From the NCBI GenBank assembly GCA_025937835.1, contig JAICQO010000012.1:39537-103536 (forward strand): DNA of 64,000 nucleotides, written 5' to 3'. This document shows, piece by piece, positions 50,790-59,977 of the stretch; the first letter of the stretch is position 1, and each line of letters begins with the position of its first letter. Below the pieces are notes generated by a model. That model was not told where the DNA came from. It ran no database searches and saw only the letters and a program-made list of their open reading frames with translations. This DNA comes from Polyangiaceae bacterium. Its GTDB lineage: Bacteria > Myxococcota_A > Polyangia > Polyangiales > Polyangiaceae. The position numbers and the translations under genes were made by a program.

Positions 50790-51671
50790 ATGAGCGCCCG
50801 CAGCGTGAAGATTGCGCTGATCCAGATGTCCATGAGCGCGGACAAGGCCGCGAACCTCGAGAAGGCGAAAGACCGCATTCGCGAAGCCGCGTCGCGCGGC
50901 GCCGAGCTCGTGTGCCTGCCCGAGCTGTTCGCCACGCCCTACTTCTGCCAGTCGGAGGACGCGTCCAATTTCGATCTGGCGGAGCCCATGAACGGCCCGA
51001 CGACGGAGGCCATGGCGGCGGCGGCGCGTGAATCCAAGGTGGCCGTGGTCGTGCCGTTCTTCGAGCGCCGCGCGCCGGGCGTCTATCACAACAGCCTGGT
51101 CGTGGTCGGGCCGAGCGGGGCCGTCGCGGGCAGCTACCGCAAGATGCACATCCCGGACGACCCGCTGTTTTACGAAAAGTACTACTTCACCCCCGGGGAT
51201 CTGGGCTTTCGCAGCATCGAGTCCGGGCCGATCTCGGTCGGTCCGCTGATCTGTTGGGATCAGTGGTATCCGGAGGCCGCGCGGCTCACGGCCATGTCCG
51301 GCGCCGAGACGCTCGTGTACCCGACGGCGATCGGCTGGCACCCGGCCGAGAAGGCCGAGTTCGGCGCGGCCCAGGTCTCGGCCTGGCAAACCATGCAGCG
51401 CGCCCACGCCATCTCGAATGGCCTGTTCGTGGCCTCCGTGAACCGGGTCGGGCACGAGGGCCCGGAGGACGGCGGCATCGAGTTCTGGGGTCACTCCTTC
51501 GTCGCCGACCCGTTCGGCGTCGTCCTGGCCGAGGCCGGGGAAGGGGAGGAGACCCTGGTCGTGACCTGTGATCTGTCGCGCATCGAGTGGGTGCGACGCA
51601 ACTGGCCCTTCTTCCGCGATCGCCGTATCGACGCTTATGCCGGCATCACGTCGCGCTTCCTCGACCGCTGA
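50790..51671 (+). CDS. aguB: N-carbamoylputrescine amidase
   Basis: A 293-aa carbon-nitrogen hydrolase of the nitrilase superfamily. The Glu-Lys-Cys triad is visible: Glu45 in CLPELFATPYF, Lys118 in SYRKMHIPDD and Cys155 in LICWDQWYPE. The sequence pattern (FYEKYYFTPGD, AIGWHPAEK and NGLFVASVNRVG) is that of AguB, which hydrolyses N-carbamoylputrescine to putrescine, CO2 and ammonia. ATG 50790 fits the family start. The agmatine deiminase gene follows with overlapping ends, completing the agmatine-to-putrescine route. Confidence 0.94.
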   Translation: MSARSVKIALIQMSMSADKAANLEKAKDRIREAASRGAELVCLPELFATPYFCQSEDASNFDLAEPMNGPTTEAMAAAARESKVAVVVPFFERRAPGVYHNSLVVVGPSGAVAGSYRKMHIPDDPLFYEKYYFTPGDLGFRSIESGPISVGPLICWDQWYPEAARLTAMSGAETLVYPTAIGWHPAEKAEFGAAQVSAWQTMQRAHAISNGLFVASVNRVGHEGPEDGGIEFWGHSFVADPFGVVLAEAGEGEETLVVTCDLSRIEWVRRNWPFFRDRRIDAYAGITSRFLDR

Positions 51672-52755
51672 CCCCGCGTCCGCATCCCGGGACACGCCGC
51701 GAGCGCTCGGCTTCCGCATGCCGGCGGAGTGGGAGCCGCACGCCGCGACCTGGCTGTCGTGGCCGCACGAGGCGAGCGACTTTCCCGGGAAGCTTCCGGC
51801 GGTCGGCTGGGTATTTTGCGAGGTGGCGCGCCATCTGACAGCGGCCGAGCGCGTGCGGATGCTCGTGCGCGACAAGGCCATGCAGCGCGAGGCGGCCTCG
51901 GCCCTGAAGCGCTCGGGCGTGCCGCTCGACCAGGTCGACTTCTTCGTGTCCAAGACCAACCGCTCCTGGACGCGCGACTTCGTGCCCACGTTCGTGGTGC
52001 GCGGAGCCAAGAAGCGTCGCTCGGAGGTCGCAGCCGTCAAGTTCCGCTTCAACGGCTGGGCGCGCTACGGCAACCACGAGCTCGACGAGGCGTCCGGCCG
52101 CGCGATCCCGCAGAGGCTCGGCTTGAAGAGCTTCGAGCCGAGCGTCGGCAGACGCCGCTTCGTCTGCGAAGGCGGCGCGATCGACGCCGACGGCGAGGGC
52201 ACGCTGCTCGCGACCGAAGAGTGCCTGCTCGACGGCAAACAGGCGCGCAACCGCGAGCTCGGGCGCGCCGGCACCGAGGCCGTGTTCGCCGAGAACCTCG
52301 GCATCGAGCGCGTACTGTGGATCGGCCGCGGCGTGGCCGGGGACGACACCGGCGGCCACATCGACGATTTCTGCCGCTTCACCGGCCCCTCCACGGTGGT
52401 GCTCGCCGAAGAAAAGCGGCGCGGCGATCCGAACCGCCGCGTGCTCGAGTCGGCGCGCGAGCGGCTCGAGAATGCGAAAGACGCGCGCGGCCGGCGCATC
52501 GAGGTGGTGCGCTTGCCGATGCCCGAGCCCGTCTATTTCGACGGCCAGCGCTTGCCGGCAAGCTACGCGAATTTCTACATCGGCAACGCCGCGGTGCTCG
52601 TCCCCACCTTCAACGACCGCGCCGACGTGCGCGCGCTCGGGATCCTCTCCGAGCTGTTCCGCGATCGCCCCGTGATCGGCGTGTTCTGTCGCGACCTGGT
52701 GCTCGGGCTCGGCACCATCCACTGCAGCACCCAGCAGGAACCTTCGGGGAAGTAG
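51637..52755 (+). CDS. aguA: Agmatine deiminase
   Basis: A 372-aa Porphyromonas-type peptidylarginine-deiminase family member, which converts agmatine to N-carbamoylputrescine. Family blocks are GFRMPAEWEPHAATWLSWP, NRSWTRDFVPTFVV, EGGAIDADGEGTLL and DDTGGHIDDFCRF. The catalytic Cys363 is in TIHCSTQQEP near the C-terminus. ATG 51637 is used since the conserved block begins at about residue 25. This gives a 35-bp overlap with aguB, so the pair is translationally coupled. Putrescine can serve as a polyamine precursor or decorate surface polymers. Confidence 0.93.
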   Translation: MPASRRASSTADPASASRDTPRALGFRMPAEWEPHAATWLSWPHEASDFPGKLPAVGWVFCEVARHLTAAERVRMLVRDKAMQREAASALKRSGVPLDQVDFFVSKTNRSWTRDFVPTFVVRGAKKRRSEVAAVKFRFNGWARYGNHELDEASGRAIPQRLGLKSFEPSVGRRRFVCEGGAIDADGEGTLLATEECLLDGKQARNRELGRAGTEAVFAENLGIERVLWIGRGVAGDDTGGHIDDFCRFTGPSTVVLAEEKRRGDPNRRVLESARERLENAKDARGRRIEVVRLPMPEPVYFDGQRLPASYANFYIGNAAVLVPTFNDRADVRALGILSELFRDRPVIGVFCRDLVLGLGTIHCSTQQEPSGK

Positions 52756-52759
52756 CCGG

Positions 52760-53725
52760 ATGCGCTCGCGGACCTCGCGCCGGAGCTTCGTCGAGCTCGC
52801 GCTAGCGCTCGGCGCGGCGGCGACGGCGCGGCCCGCGTTCGCGGCCAAGGCGTGGTTCCTCGCCAAGCCGCCCAAGGAGACGCAGCGCGAGAAGCCGGTC
52901 GACGAGCGCGGCGTGAACCCTTGCAACTCGCCGGATCCCGGGTTCGGCGTGTACTCGCCGTGGAACCGCGGCCCGAGCCTCGGTCAGATGATTTTGCCCG
53001 TGAAAGGCGGCCTGACGCGCGCCAAGCAGTTCGACGCGATGATCCACTTTCACGGCCACGAGCCCGCCCGCAAAGAGTGGGTGAAGGTGATGGATGGCGC
53101 GATGTTCGTGGGCATCGATCTCGGGAACGGCTCCGGCCCCTACGAGTCGACCTTCGAAGACAAGAGCAACTTCAAGCGGCTCGTCACCAGCATCGAAGAG
53201 ACCGTCTCTCTGCACGCGAAGGTCAAGGGCGCGCGCCTGCGCAAGCTGGGCCTCAGCGGCTGGAGCGCGGGCTACGGCGCGATCCAACGCATCCTCGAAG
53301 CGCCCGAGCTCCGGCAGCGCGTGGATACGGTGATCTTGCTCGACGGGCTGCATTGCGGCTACGCGCCGAATTCTCTGAATGCCGTTCAGATCGGTCCGTT
53401 CATCGAGTTTTCGCGGCTCGCTGCTGCCGGCCAGAAGCTCATGTTCGTGAGCCACTCGTCGATCATCCCTCCGGGCTATGCGTCCACGACCGAGACCGCG
53501 AATTTCCTGATCGACCGGCTCGGCGGGCGCGCGACCAAGGTCCGGCCGCGCAAGGGGGACCCGATGGGCCTCGAGCTGATCTCGTCGTACTCGCGAGGCA
53601 ACTTCCACGTCCGGGGCTTCTCCGGCAACGGCAAGCTCGACCACTGCGCGCACCTCGGCCTGTATCGCGACGTGCTGCGCGTCCACGTGAAGCCGCGCTG
53701 GAAGTCCCCGCGCGGGATGCGATAA
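52760..53725 (+). CDS. Exported alpha/beta-hydrolase-like protein
   Basis: A 321-aa protein with a Tat-like signal (MRSRTSRRSFVELALALGAA, cleavage near AFAAKA). An alpha/beta-hydrolase fold is suggested by FDAMIHFHGHEP (an HFHG block, possible oxyanion region) and GLSGWSAGYGAI, where the Ser of GWSAG is the likely nucleophile. DTVILLDGLHCGY may hold the acidic residue and KLDHCAHLG the His. It begins 4 bp after the agmatine deiminase stop, so it is probably co-transcribed, although a link to polyamines is not obvious. The substrate is unknown. Confidence 0.75.
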   Translation: MRSRTSRRSFVELALALGAAATARPAFAAKAWFLAKPPKETQREKPVDERGVNPCNSPDPGFGVYSPWNRGPSLGQMILPVKGGLTRAKQFDAMIHFHGHEPARKEWVKVMDGAMFVGIDLGNGSGPYESTFEDKSNFKRLVTSIEETVSLHAKVKGARLRKLGLSGWSAGYGAIQRILEAPELRQRVDTVILLDGLHCGYAPNSLNAVQIGPFIEFSRLAAAGQKLMFVSHSSIIPPGYASTTETANFLIDRLGGRATKVRPRKGDPMGLELISSYSRGNFHVRGFSGNGKLDHCAHLGLYRDVLRVHVKPRWKSPRGMR

Positions 53726-53735
53726 CAGCGCTGTC

Positions 53736-54683
53736 TTGGCCGCCGACGAACACGAAATCGACCAGAGCCTGGCGGGTCAGGCGCTGGATCGCGCGCTGCG
53801 CAGCCTGAGCGCTCGCAGCGCCGCGGCCCCGAGCTGGAACCAGGTGCGCCGCCTGATCCAGACCGGCAAGGTGTTCGTCGACGGGGAGCCGGTCACGGAC
53901 CCGCTGTTCGTGGTGCAGAGAGGCCAGCGCTTGAAGGTCGTGATGCACGCGCCCGCCCCGCGCCCGCGGCGTCTGCCGGAGGGCACGATCGTCTATCTCG
54001 ACGCTCACGTGGTCGTGGTCGAGAAGCCGGCGGGGGTGAGCAGCGTGCCGTTCGCGGAAGACGAGCGCGACGCGCTGAATCAGCTGCTCGAGCTCGAGCT
54101 CGCGCAGAAGAGCGGTGGCCGGCGCGCCCCGCTCGGCATCGTGCACCGCCTGGACCGCGACACCACGGGGCTGCTCGTGTTCGCGCGCACGCTGTCCGCG
54201 AAGCGCGAGCTCAAAAACCAGTTCCGCCACCACCACGTGGAGCGCCGCTACTGGGCGCTCGTGGAAGGGCAGATGGAGTCCACCACCATCACCAGTCGCC
54301 TGATCACCGATCGCGGCGACGGCCGCCGCGGCTCGGTGGAGAGCTCGACCCTGGGCCGCGAAGCGACCACCCACGTGAAGGTCCTCGAGCGCCTGCCAGG
54401 GGCGACCCTGGTGGAATGCCGTCTCGAGACGGGGCGCACGCATCAGATCCGCATCCACCTGGGTGAGAAGGGGCACGCCTTGCTCGGCGAGCGGGTGTAC
54501 GGGGCGCGCGGGCGTCATCCCGGCTCCGAGCTCGCGGCGCCCCGAGTCATGCTCCACGCCTTCGAGCTCGGCTTCATCCACCCCGCCACCGAGAAACCAC
54601 TGCATTTCGAGTCCAAAATGCCCGCCGACATGCTGCGGGTGCTGGAGGAGCTCCGAAAGCGCAGGCCGGACCGCCGCTTGTAG
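53736..54683 (+). CDS. RluA-family pseudouridine synthase
   Basis: A 315-aa protein. An S4-like RNA-binding domain covers residues 1-70 (WNQVRRLIQTGKVFVDGEPV). The catalytic domain has HRLDRDTTGLLVFAR with the catalytic Asp, then LVECRLETGRTHQIRIHL. It isomerises specific uridines in rRNA or tRNA; which subtype (RluC, RluD or TruC) is not clear from sequence alone. TTG 53736 is used as start. It follows the hydrolase gene by 10 bp and precedes a membrane protein gene by 14 bp, so the strand runs through continuously from 49249 to 60864. Confidence 0.92.
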   Translation: MAADEHEIDQSLAGQALDRALRSLSARSAAAPSWNQVRRLIQTGKVFVDGEPVTDPLFVVQRGQRLKVVMHAPAPRPRRLPEGTIVYLDAHVVVVEKPAGVSSVPFAEDERDALNQLLELELAQKSGGRRAPLGIVHRLDRDTTGLLVFARTLSAKRELKNQFRHHHVERRYWALVEGQMESTTITSRLITDRGDGRRGSVESSTLGREATTHVKVLERLPGATLVECRLETGRTHQIRIHLGEKGHALLGERVYGARGRHPGSELAAPRVMLHAFELGFIHPATEKPLHFESKMPADMLRVLEELRKRRPDRRL

Positions 54684-54697
54684 TAAATAGGCCCGGC

Positions 54698-57178
54698 TTG
54701 CGTCAGCTCTTCGACTTCCTTCGCTCGGCTTCGACCAACATACGCGCCCTCGGTGTCGGCGCGGTGCTCGCGCTCGGCATCGCGCTGTTCGCCTGGGTCG
54801 GTCACGGCCACTACCCGATCCCCGACTGGCTGTTCTGGCACTACGCCGGATACTGGGTCGCGGTCCTGGTCTGGGCCGCCGGTTGTGTCGGCACGGGTGC
54901 TTTCTTGCTCGAGCGCGTGTTCCGGGTGCGGCTGCCGTTGCTCGAGCAGTGGTTGCTCTCCTTCACGCTCGGCCTGTTCGCGTTCGAGTGGTTGATGTTT
55001 CTGATCGGCGCAGTCGGCCTGTATCGAAAGAGCACCTTCTTCCTCGCGCCGATCGTGCCGCTCGCGCTCGGCCAGCCCGCGCTCACCGCGCTCTGTGGCC
55101 GAACCAGGAAGCTGCTCCGCCGACGCCCGCCGCGCCTTTCGCCGCTGACCGGGCTCGCCCTCGTGTTCGGGTTGTTCGGGCTCGGGATGGTCTACTTTCT
55201 CGTGCTCACCCCCGAGAACATCCAGTTCGACTCACGCTGGAAGCACATGGCGATCGCCGAGGATTGGGTGGTGCACGGCGGGCTCCGGCGAGCCACCGAG
55301 GGTTGGGTGTTCTCGGCTCGCCCGCACATGACGAGCTATCTGTTCGCGTGGGCGTTCCTGGCGCCGAAAGCACGGCTGTTCGACCAGATGCTGCTGTGCG
55401 CGCACCTCGAGTTTTTCACGTTCCTCGTGACGACCGTGCTCGGGGTCTCGGCGCTGGCACGCAGGCTCGTGCCGGGCGTGAACCCCAGCGTGGCCTGGGT
55501 CGCGCGCTTTCTGTTCCCCGGTATCTTCCTCTACGACAGCTCGGTCTCGGGGGGCACCGATCACTTCGGCGCGTTGTACGCGGTACCGATCGCGATTTTC
55601 GTGTATCGCACGCTGCGCGTGTTCGAGAAGCAGAACGTGTGGGTGCTGGTCTGTCTGCTCGCGGGCGCGGTGCTCGTGAAGGAGACGGCGGCGCTGCTGC
55701 TCGTGCCCGTTCCGTTTGCGTTGCTGGTCGGGCGTTGGCTCGCTCACGTGGTTCGAGCGCTGCGCGAGAAGAAGCCGGAGCTCTTGCGCTCTCTGTGGAC
55801 GATCCCGCTCACGGCGCTCGGCATCGGCTTGCTCGTGAGCGCGCCGTTCTGGCTCAAGAACCTGATCTTCTACGGTAACCCGGTGTACCCGAGCCTCGGG
55901 CAGCTGTTCCCCTCGGAGCCGTGGTCGGAGGCGGCCGCCTACAAATTCAAGTGGAGCTATCAGGAAGGGCAGATGTGGGCGCCTTCCCGCGATCTCGACG
56001 GGCTGTTGGAGACGTTCCGGGCGCTCTTCACTTTCTCGTTCATCCCCAACGACTGGCACAAGTTCCACCGCGACGTGCCGGTCTTCGGCTCGCTGTACAC
56101 GCTGTTTTTGCCGGCGCTCCTGTTCTTGAAGGGCACGCGGCGGATCTGGCTGCTCGCGTTGTGGATCCACGTCGGCGTGTTCGCCTGGTATTCGGTGCAC
56201 CACCAGGATCGCTACCTGCAAGGCCTGCTGCCGCTGATGGCGGGATCGCTGGCCGCGACGCTCTGGCTCGTGTGGCATTCCTTCGGGCGCGTCGTGCGCG
56301 GCCTGGTCTGTGCGCTGGTAGCGCTGCAGGTGGTGTGGGGCGGCGACGTCTACTTCTTCGAGACGCACGCCATGGCGCGCGCGCCGATCAAGAAGGTGCT
56401 GGACATTCTGAGCTCGGGCTTCACCCGGGACTTCGAGGAGCGCTTCAAGGTTCAGGGGCGCTATCAGGAGATCGGCAGGGCGCTGCCGAAAGGCGCGCGC
56501 ATCCTGTTCCACGAACAGAACATGCACCTCGGCGTGAACGCCGAGTCGGTGCTCGACAAGCACCAGTGGCAGCTCGGCATCGACTATGCGCTCGCCGCGA
56601 CGCCCGAGGGCGTGCGCAAGCTGCTCACCGGGCTCGGCGTCACACACGTATATTTCATCCCGGGCCGCAGCGACACGATCGACACGCTCGCCGGCGACAT
56701 CGTGTTCCACGAGTTCGCCACCTCGTACGCCGAAAACCCGCGGCGGATCGGCGGCGGTACCCTGTTCGAGGTCGCGAGGAAGCCGTTCACCAAACCGTTC
56801 CGCGATCGCGTGGTGTCGCTGTCGTGCGGGCGCCCGCCACACCCCGGCCTCTACGCGCTCTCGGCGCTCGCGGTCCCGCCCTACGGACCCTTGAAGGACC
56901 GTTTCGACCGCGCGCTTCGCGTCGTTGCCGAGCCCGACGCGGCGCTCCAATTCTTGAGCGAGGCGGACTTCGTCGTCTTCGACAAGGGCTGCGACAAGCG
57001 GCCGCCGCGGCAGGTGACCTCCGAGTTCGAGCAGCTCTTCGAGCGGAAAGGCCAGCAGATCTGGCGCCGGAAGCAGCTCGGCGACCGCCCGAAGCCGCCG
57101 ACCCGCGAGCGCCCGGGTGCCGTGCCGCGCGAGCCACCGGAGCCGGACGAAATCCACGACGAACCGAACGGGCCGTGA
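54698..57178 (+). CDS. GT-C-type polytopic membrane glycosyltransferase-like protein
   Basis: An 826-aa protein with about 11-12 helices over residues 1-560, then a roughly 260-residue soluble C-terminal part and a Pro/Arg-rich tail. The N-terminal loop contains SRWKHMAIAEDWVVHGGL, with acidic residues near a first large periplasmic loop. GGTDHFGALYAVPIAIFVYRTLR, split around the middle, follows; such loops are typical of GT-C (ArnT/PMT-like) glycosyltransferases using polyprenyl-phosphate sugars. No classic DD or EE motif is certain, so the class is tentative. The HAD-UbiA enzyme upstream could supply such a lipid-linked donor. It is 25 bp from the next glycosyltransferase gene. Confidence 0.7.
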   Translation: MRQLFDFLRSASTNIRALGVGAVLALGIALFAWVGHGHYPIPDWLFWHYAGYWVAVLVWAAGCVGTGAFLLERVFRVRLPLLEQWLLSFTLGLFAFEWLMFLIGAVGLYRKSTFFLAPIVPLALGQPALTALCGRTRKLLRRRPPRLSPLTGLALVFGLFGLGMVYFLVLTPENIQFDSRWKHMAIAEDWVVHGGLRRATEGWVFSARPHMTSYLFAWAFLAPKARLFDQMLLCAHLEFFTFLVTTVLGVSALARRLVPGVNPSVAWVARFLFPGIFLYDSSVSGGTDHFGALYAVPIAIFVYRTLRVFEKQNVWVLVCLLAGAVLVKETAALLLVPVPFALLVGRWLAHVVRALREKKPELLRSLWTIPLTALGIGLLVSAPFWLKNLIFYGNPVYPSLGQLFPSEPWSEAAAYKFKWSYQEGQMWAPSRDLDGLLETFRALFTFSFIPNDWHKFHRDVPVFGSLYTLFLPALLFLKGTRRIWLLALWIHVGVFAWYSVHHQDRYLQGLLPLMAGSLAATLWLVWHSFGRVVRGLVCALVALQVVWGGDVYFFETHAMARAPIKKVLDILSSGFTRDFEERFKVQGRYQEIGRALPKGARILFHEQNMHLGVNAESVLDKHQWQLGIDYALAATPEGVRKLLTGLGVTHVYFIPGRSDTIDTLAGDIVFHEFATSYAENPRRIGGGTLFEVARKPFTKPFRDRVVSLSCGRPPHPGLYALSALAVPPYGPLKDRFDRALRVVAEPDAALQFLSEADFVVFDKGCDKRPPRQVTSEFEQLFERKGQQIWRRKQLGDRPKPPTRERPGAVPREPPEPDEIHDEPNGP

Positions 57179-57203
57179 TAGGCCAGGACCGTCCGTCCGA
57201 CCC

Positions 57204-58217
57204 ATGAAGCTGATTATCCAGATCCCCTGCTTCAACGAAGCCAAGACGCTGGCGATCGCCCTCGCCGAGCTGCCGAAGCAGCTGCCGGGCATCGACGAGC
57301 TCGAGCTGCTCGTGATCGACGATGGGAGTCAGGACGATACGGTGCGCGTCGCGCGCGAATGCGGTGTGCACCACGTGGTCGGCTTCCGTCAGAACCAGGG
57401 GCTGGCGCGCGCGTTCATGCTGGGCATCAACGCCTGCCTCGAGCGCGGGGCCGACATCATCGTCAACACGGACGCGGACAACCAGTACAACGCCGGCGAC
57501 ATCCCCGCGCTGATCCAGCCCATCCTCGAGCACCGCGCCGACCTCGTGATCGGCGCCCGGCCGATCACGCAGATCGCCCACTTTTCGCCGATCAAGAAGC
57601 TGCTCCAGCTCTTCGGCAGCTACGTGGTGCGCCGCGTGAGCGGGACCAACGTGCTCGACGCGCCGAGCGGGTTCCGCGCCATCTCGCGAGACGCCGCCCT
57701 GACGCTGAACGTCTTCAACGACTACACGTACACGCTCGAGACGCTGATCCAGGCGGGCCAGAAGGGCATGCGCGTGGTGTCGACGCCGGTCCGCGTGAAC
57801 GGCGATCTACGGCCGTCGCGGCTCGTGAAGAGCATCCCGAGCTACGTGAAGCGCTCGATCCTGACGATCTTCCGGATCTTCATCGTCTACCAGCCGCTCA
57901 AGTTCTTCTTGATGCTGGGCTCCGTGCCGTTCGTCGCTGGCCTCGCGCTCGGCGTGCGCTTCCTGATCTCGTTCTTTCGGGACGGCGGCGACGGCCACAT
58001 CCAATCTCTGATCCTCGCAGCCGTCCTTTTGCTGATGGGCTTCCTGACTTATCTACTCGCGATCATCGCCGACTTGCTCAGCGTCAATCGCCGCATGCTC
58101 GAAGAGATCCAGCGCCACCAGCGGACGCGCCTGGTCGCGCTCGCGGGCCGGGGCGAGGTGCCCAAGTTCTCGCCGCCGAGCATGGGACGCCACGTGCAAT
58201 CAGTGCCACCGCCCTGA
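57204..58217 (+). CDS. Family 2 glycosyltransferase with C-terminal membrane helices
   Basis: A 337-aa GT-A enzyme. It has IIQIPCFNEAKTL, VIDDGSQDDTV, NTDADNQYNAGD (DxD-type Asp) and the acceptor-side PSGFRAISRD. Two hydrophobic helices near the C-terminus (about residues 235-260 and 275-300) anchor it to the membrane, as in polyprenyl-phosphate glycosyltransferases. It probably moves a sugar from a nucleotide donor to a lipid carrier. It is followed 14 bp later by a nucleotidyltransferase. Confidence 0.9.
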   Translation: MKLIIQIPCFNEAKTLAIALAELPKQLPGIDELELLVIDDGSQDDTVRVARECGVHHVVGFRQNQGLARAFMLGINACLERGADIIVNTDADNQYNAGDIPALIQPILEHRADLVIGARPITQIAHFSPIKKLLQLFGSYVVRRVSGTNVLDAPSGFRAISRDAALTLNVFNDYTYTLETLIQAGQKGMRVVSTPVRVNGDLRPSRLVKSIPSYVKRSILTIFRIFIVYQPLKFFLMLGSVPFVAGLALGVRFLISFFRDGGDGHIQSLILAAVLLLMGFLTYLLAIIADLLSVNRRMLEEIQRHQRTRLVALAGRGEVPKFSPPSMGRHVQSVPPP

Positions 58218-58231
58218 AGGACACACACACC

Positions 58232-58945
58232 ATGAAGGCCTTGATTCTCGCCGGTGGCAAAGGCACTCGCCTGCGCCCCTACACCACGGTGATCCCGAAG
58301 CCGCTGATGCCGGTCGGGGACTTCCCGATCCTCGAGATTATCCTGCGCCAGCTCAAGCGCGCCGGTGTCACCGAGGTGATCCTGGCGGTCGGCTACATGA
58401 GCCAGCTGTTTCAGGCCTTCTTCGAGGACGGCAAGCGGCTCGGGCTCGGGATCAGCTATTCGCTCGAGGAGAAGCCGCTCGGCACCGCCGGCCCGATCGG
58501 GCTCGTGCTCGATCAACTGCAGGGCGACTTCATGATCATGAACGGCGATCTGCTCACGACCCTCGACTACGGCGCGCTGTTTCGATACCACCAGGCCCAG
58601 CGCGCGGCGGCCACGATCGCGACCTATACCCGCGAGGTGAAGATCGACTTCGGCGTGGTCGAGACCAACGAGCAGCAGGAGCTCGCCGCCTATCGCGAAA
58701 AGCCCCTCTACACCTTCGACGTCAGCATGGGCGTGAACGTGCTGAACGCCGAGATCTTGAGAGAGGTGCTGGTCCCCGGCCAGTACCTCGACATCCCGGA
58801 CTTGATGTTGAAGCTCAAGGGCCTGGGTAAGCGCGTCTCGTGCTACCGCGAGAGCTGCTACTGGCTCGACATCGGCCGCGTGGACGACTACCAGATCGCG
58901 AGCGACATCTTCGAGGCGCGCCGCGCCGAATTTCTCCCGGAGTGA
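58232..58945 (+). CDS. Sugar-1-phosphate nucleotidyltransferase
   Basis: A 237-aa nucleotidyltransferase. It starts KALILAGGKGTRLRPYTTVIPKPL, quoted as KALILAGGKGTRLRP plus the catalytic-Lys block IPKPLMPVG. FMIMNGDLLTT gives the metal-binding Asp, followed by EEKPLGTAG and a CYWLDIGRVDDYQ block near the end. These resemble mannose-1-phosphate guanylyltransferase and glucose-1-phosphate thymidylyltransferase types without the C-terminal beta-helix. It makes an NDP-sugar for the glycosyltransferases on either side, being only 14 bp and 3 bp from its neighbours. The exact sugar is not known. Confidence 0.9.
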   Translation: MKALILAGGKGTRLRPYTTVIPKPLMPVGDFPILEIILRQLKRAGVTEVILAVGYMSQLFQAFFEDGKRLGLGISYSLEEKPLGTAGPIGLVLDQLQGDFMIMNGDLLTTLDYGALFRYHQAQRAAATIATYTREVKIDFGVVETNEQQELAAYREKPLYTFDVSMGVNVLNAEILREVLVPGQYLDIPDLMLKLKGLGKRVSCYRESCYWLDIGRVDDYQIASDIFEARRAEFLPE

Positions 58946-58948
58946 GCG

Positions 58949-59977
58949 GTGGTACCCGGGACGCGAAAAATCTCGATCGTCTGCCCCGTTTACAACGAGG
59001 AGGAAGTGATCTTGGACTTCCACGCGGAGCTCGTCCGCGTGGTGAACGAGCTCGCCGCTCGCTTCGAGACCGAGATCATCTACGTCGTCGACCGCTGCAC
59101 GGATCGCACGCTCGATCTGCTTTCGGGCGCGGCGGCGGCCGATCCCCGCGTCAAGGTGCTCGGTCTCTCCACCCGCTTCGGCCATCAGATGTCGTTGCTC
59201 GCCGGCATCGACCACGCCCGCGGCGACGCCGTGGTGATGTTGGACAGCGATCTCGAGCACCCGCCCAGCCTGATCCCCGCGATGCTCGAGCGCTGGGAGC
59301 AGGGCTTCGACATCGTGTTCACCACGCGCGAGGCCTCCCCCAAGGGCTTCCTCAAGCGCCACACCTCGAAGCTCTTTTACCGGGTGCTGAACGGCATGTC
59401 GAACGTGCCGATGACCGAGAACTCGCCGGATTTCCGGCTGATCTCGGCCAAGGTCGCGCGCGTGTTCCGCGAGCAGATCCGCGAGCGAAACCAGTTCCTG
59501 CGCGGTCTATTCAGCTGGGTCGGCTTCAACCGCACGAGCCTCGGCTACGCCGACCAGATGCGCACCAAGGGCAAGACCAAGTACACGGTCTCGCGGCTGC
59601 TGCGCTTCGCGATCTCGGGCATCGTCAGCTTCAGCAAGCGCCCCTTGCAATGGGCGGTGATCACGGGCTTCGCGTTCGCGCTGTTCGGCTTGTTCCTGGC
59701 GCTCGTCACCTTCATTCAGTTCTTCACGGGTCAGAAGCTGCCGCAGGGCTGGGCGACGCTGGTCGTGTTGATCAGCGTGGTCAGCGGCGTGCAGCTGATC
59801 TTCCTCGGGATCATCGGCGAGTACATCGGCGCTATTTTCGACGAGGTGAAGGCGCGCCCGCACTACATCGTCGACCAGGCGATCAACTTCGAAGAGCCGA
59901 TGAAGTTCGCGCCGCCCACCTTCGCCCAGCCGAGCATCGGCTCAGGCTTCCCTCCGTCGGGCTTTCCGCCGCGATGA
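58949..59977 (+). CDS. Family 2 glycosyltransferase of the DPM1/ArnC type
   Basis: A 342-aa enzyme starting GTG 58949. The GT-A domain has SIVCPVYNEEEVI, YVVDRCTDRT (where DDGS is replaced by VDRC), and MLDSDLEHPP with the DxD acidic pair. Two helices near the C-terminus (about 230-255 and 265-290) and the IFLGIIGEYIGAIFDEVK block are typical of polyprenyl-phosphate sugar transferases (ArnC, GtrB). It should form an undecaprenyl-phosphate-linked sugar on the cytoplasmic face. It overlaps the next gene by 4 bp. Confidence 0.92.
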   Translation: MVPGTRKISIVCPVYNEEEVILDFHAELVRVVNELAARFETEIIYVVDRCTDRTLDLLSGAAAADPRVKVLGLSTRFGHQMSLLAGIDHARGDAVVMLDSDLEHPPSLIPAMLERWEQGFDIVFTTREASPKGFLKRHTSKLFYRVLNGMSNVPMTENSPDFRLISAKVARVFREQIRERNQFLRGLFSWVGFNRTSLGYADQMRTKGKTKYTVSRLLRFAISGIVSFSKRPLQWAVITGFAFALFGLFLALVTFIQFFTGQKLPQGWATLVVLISVVSGVQLIFLGIIGEYIGAIFDEVKARPHYIVDQAINFEEPMKFAPPTFAQPSIGSGFPPSGFPPR

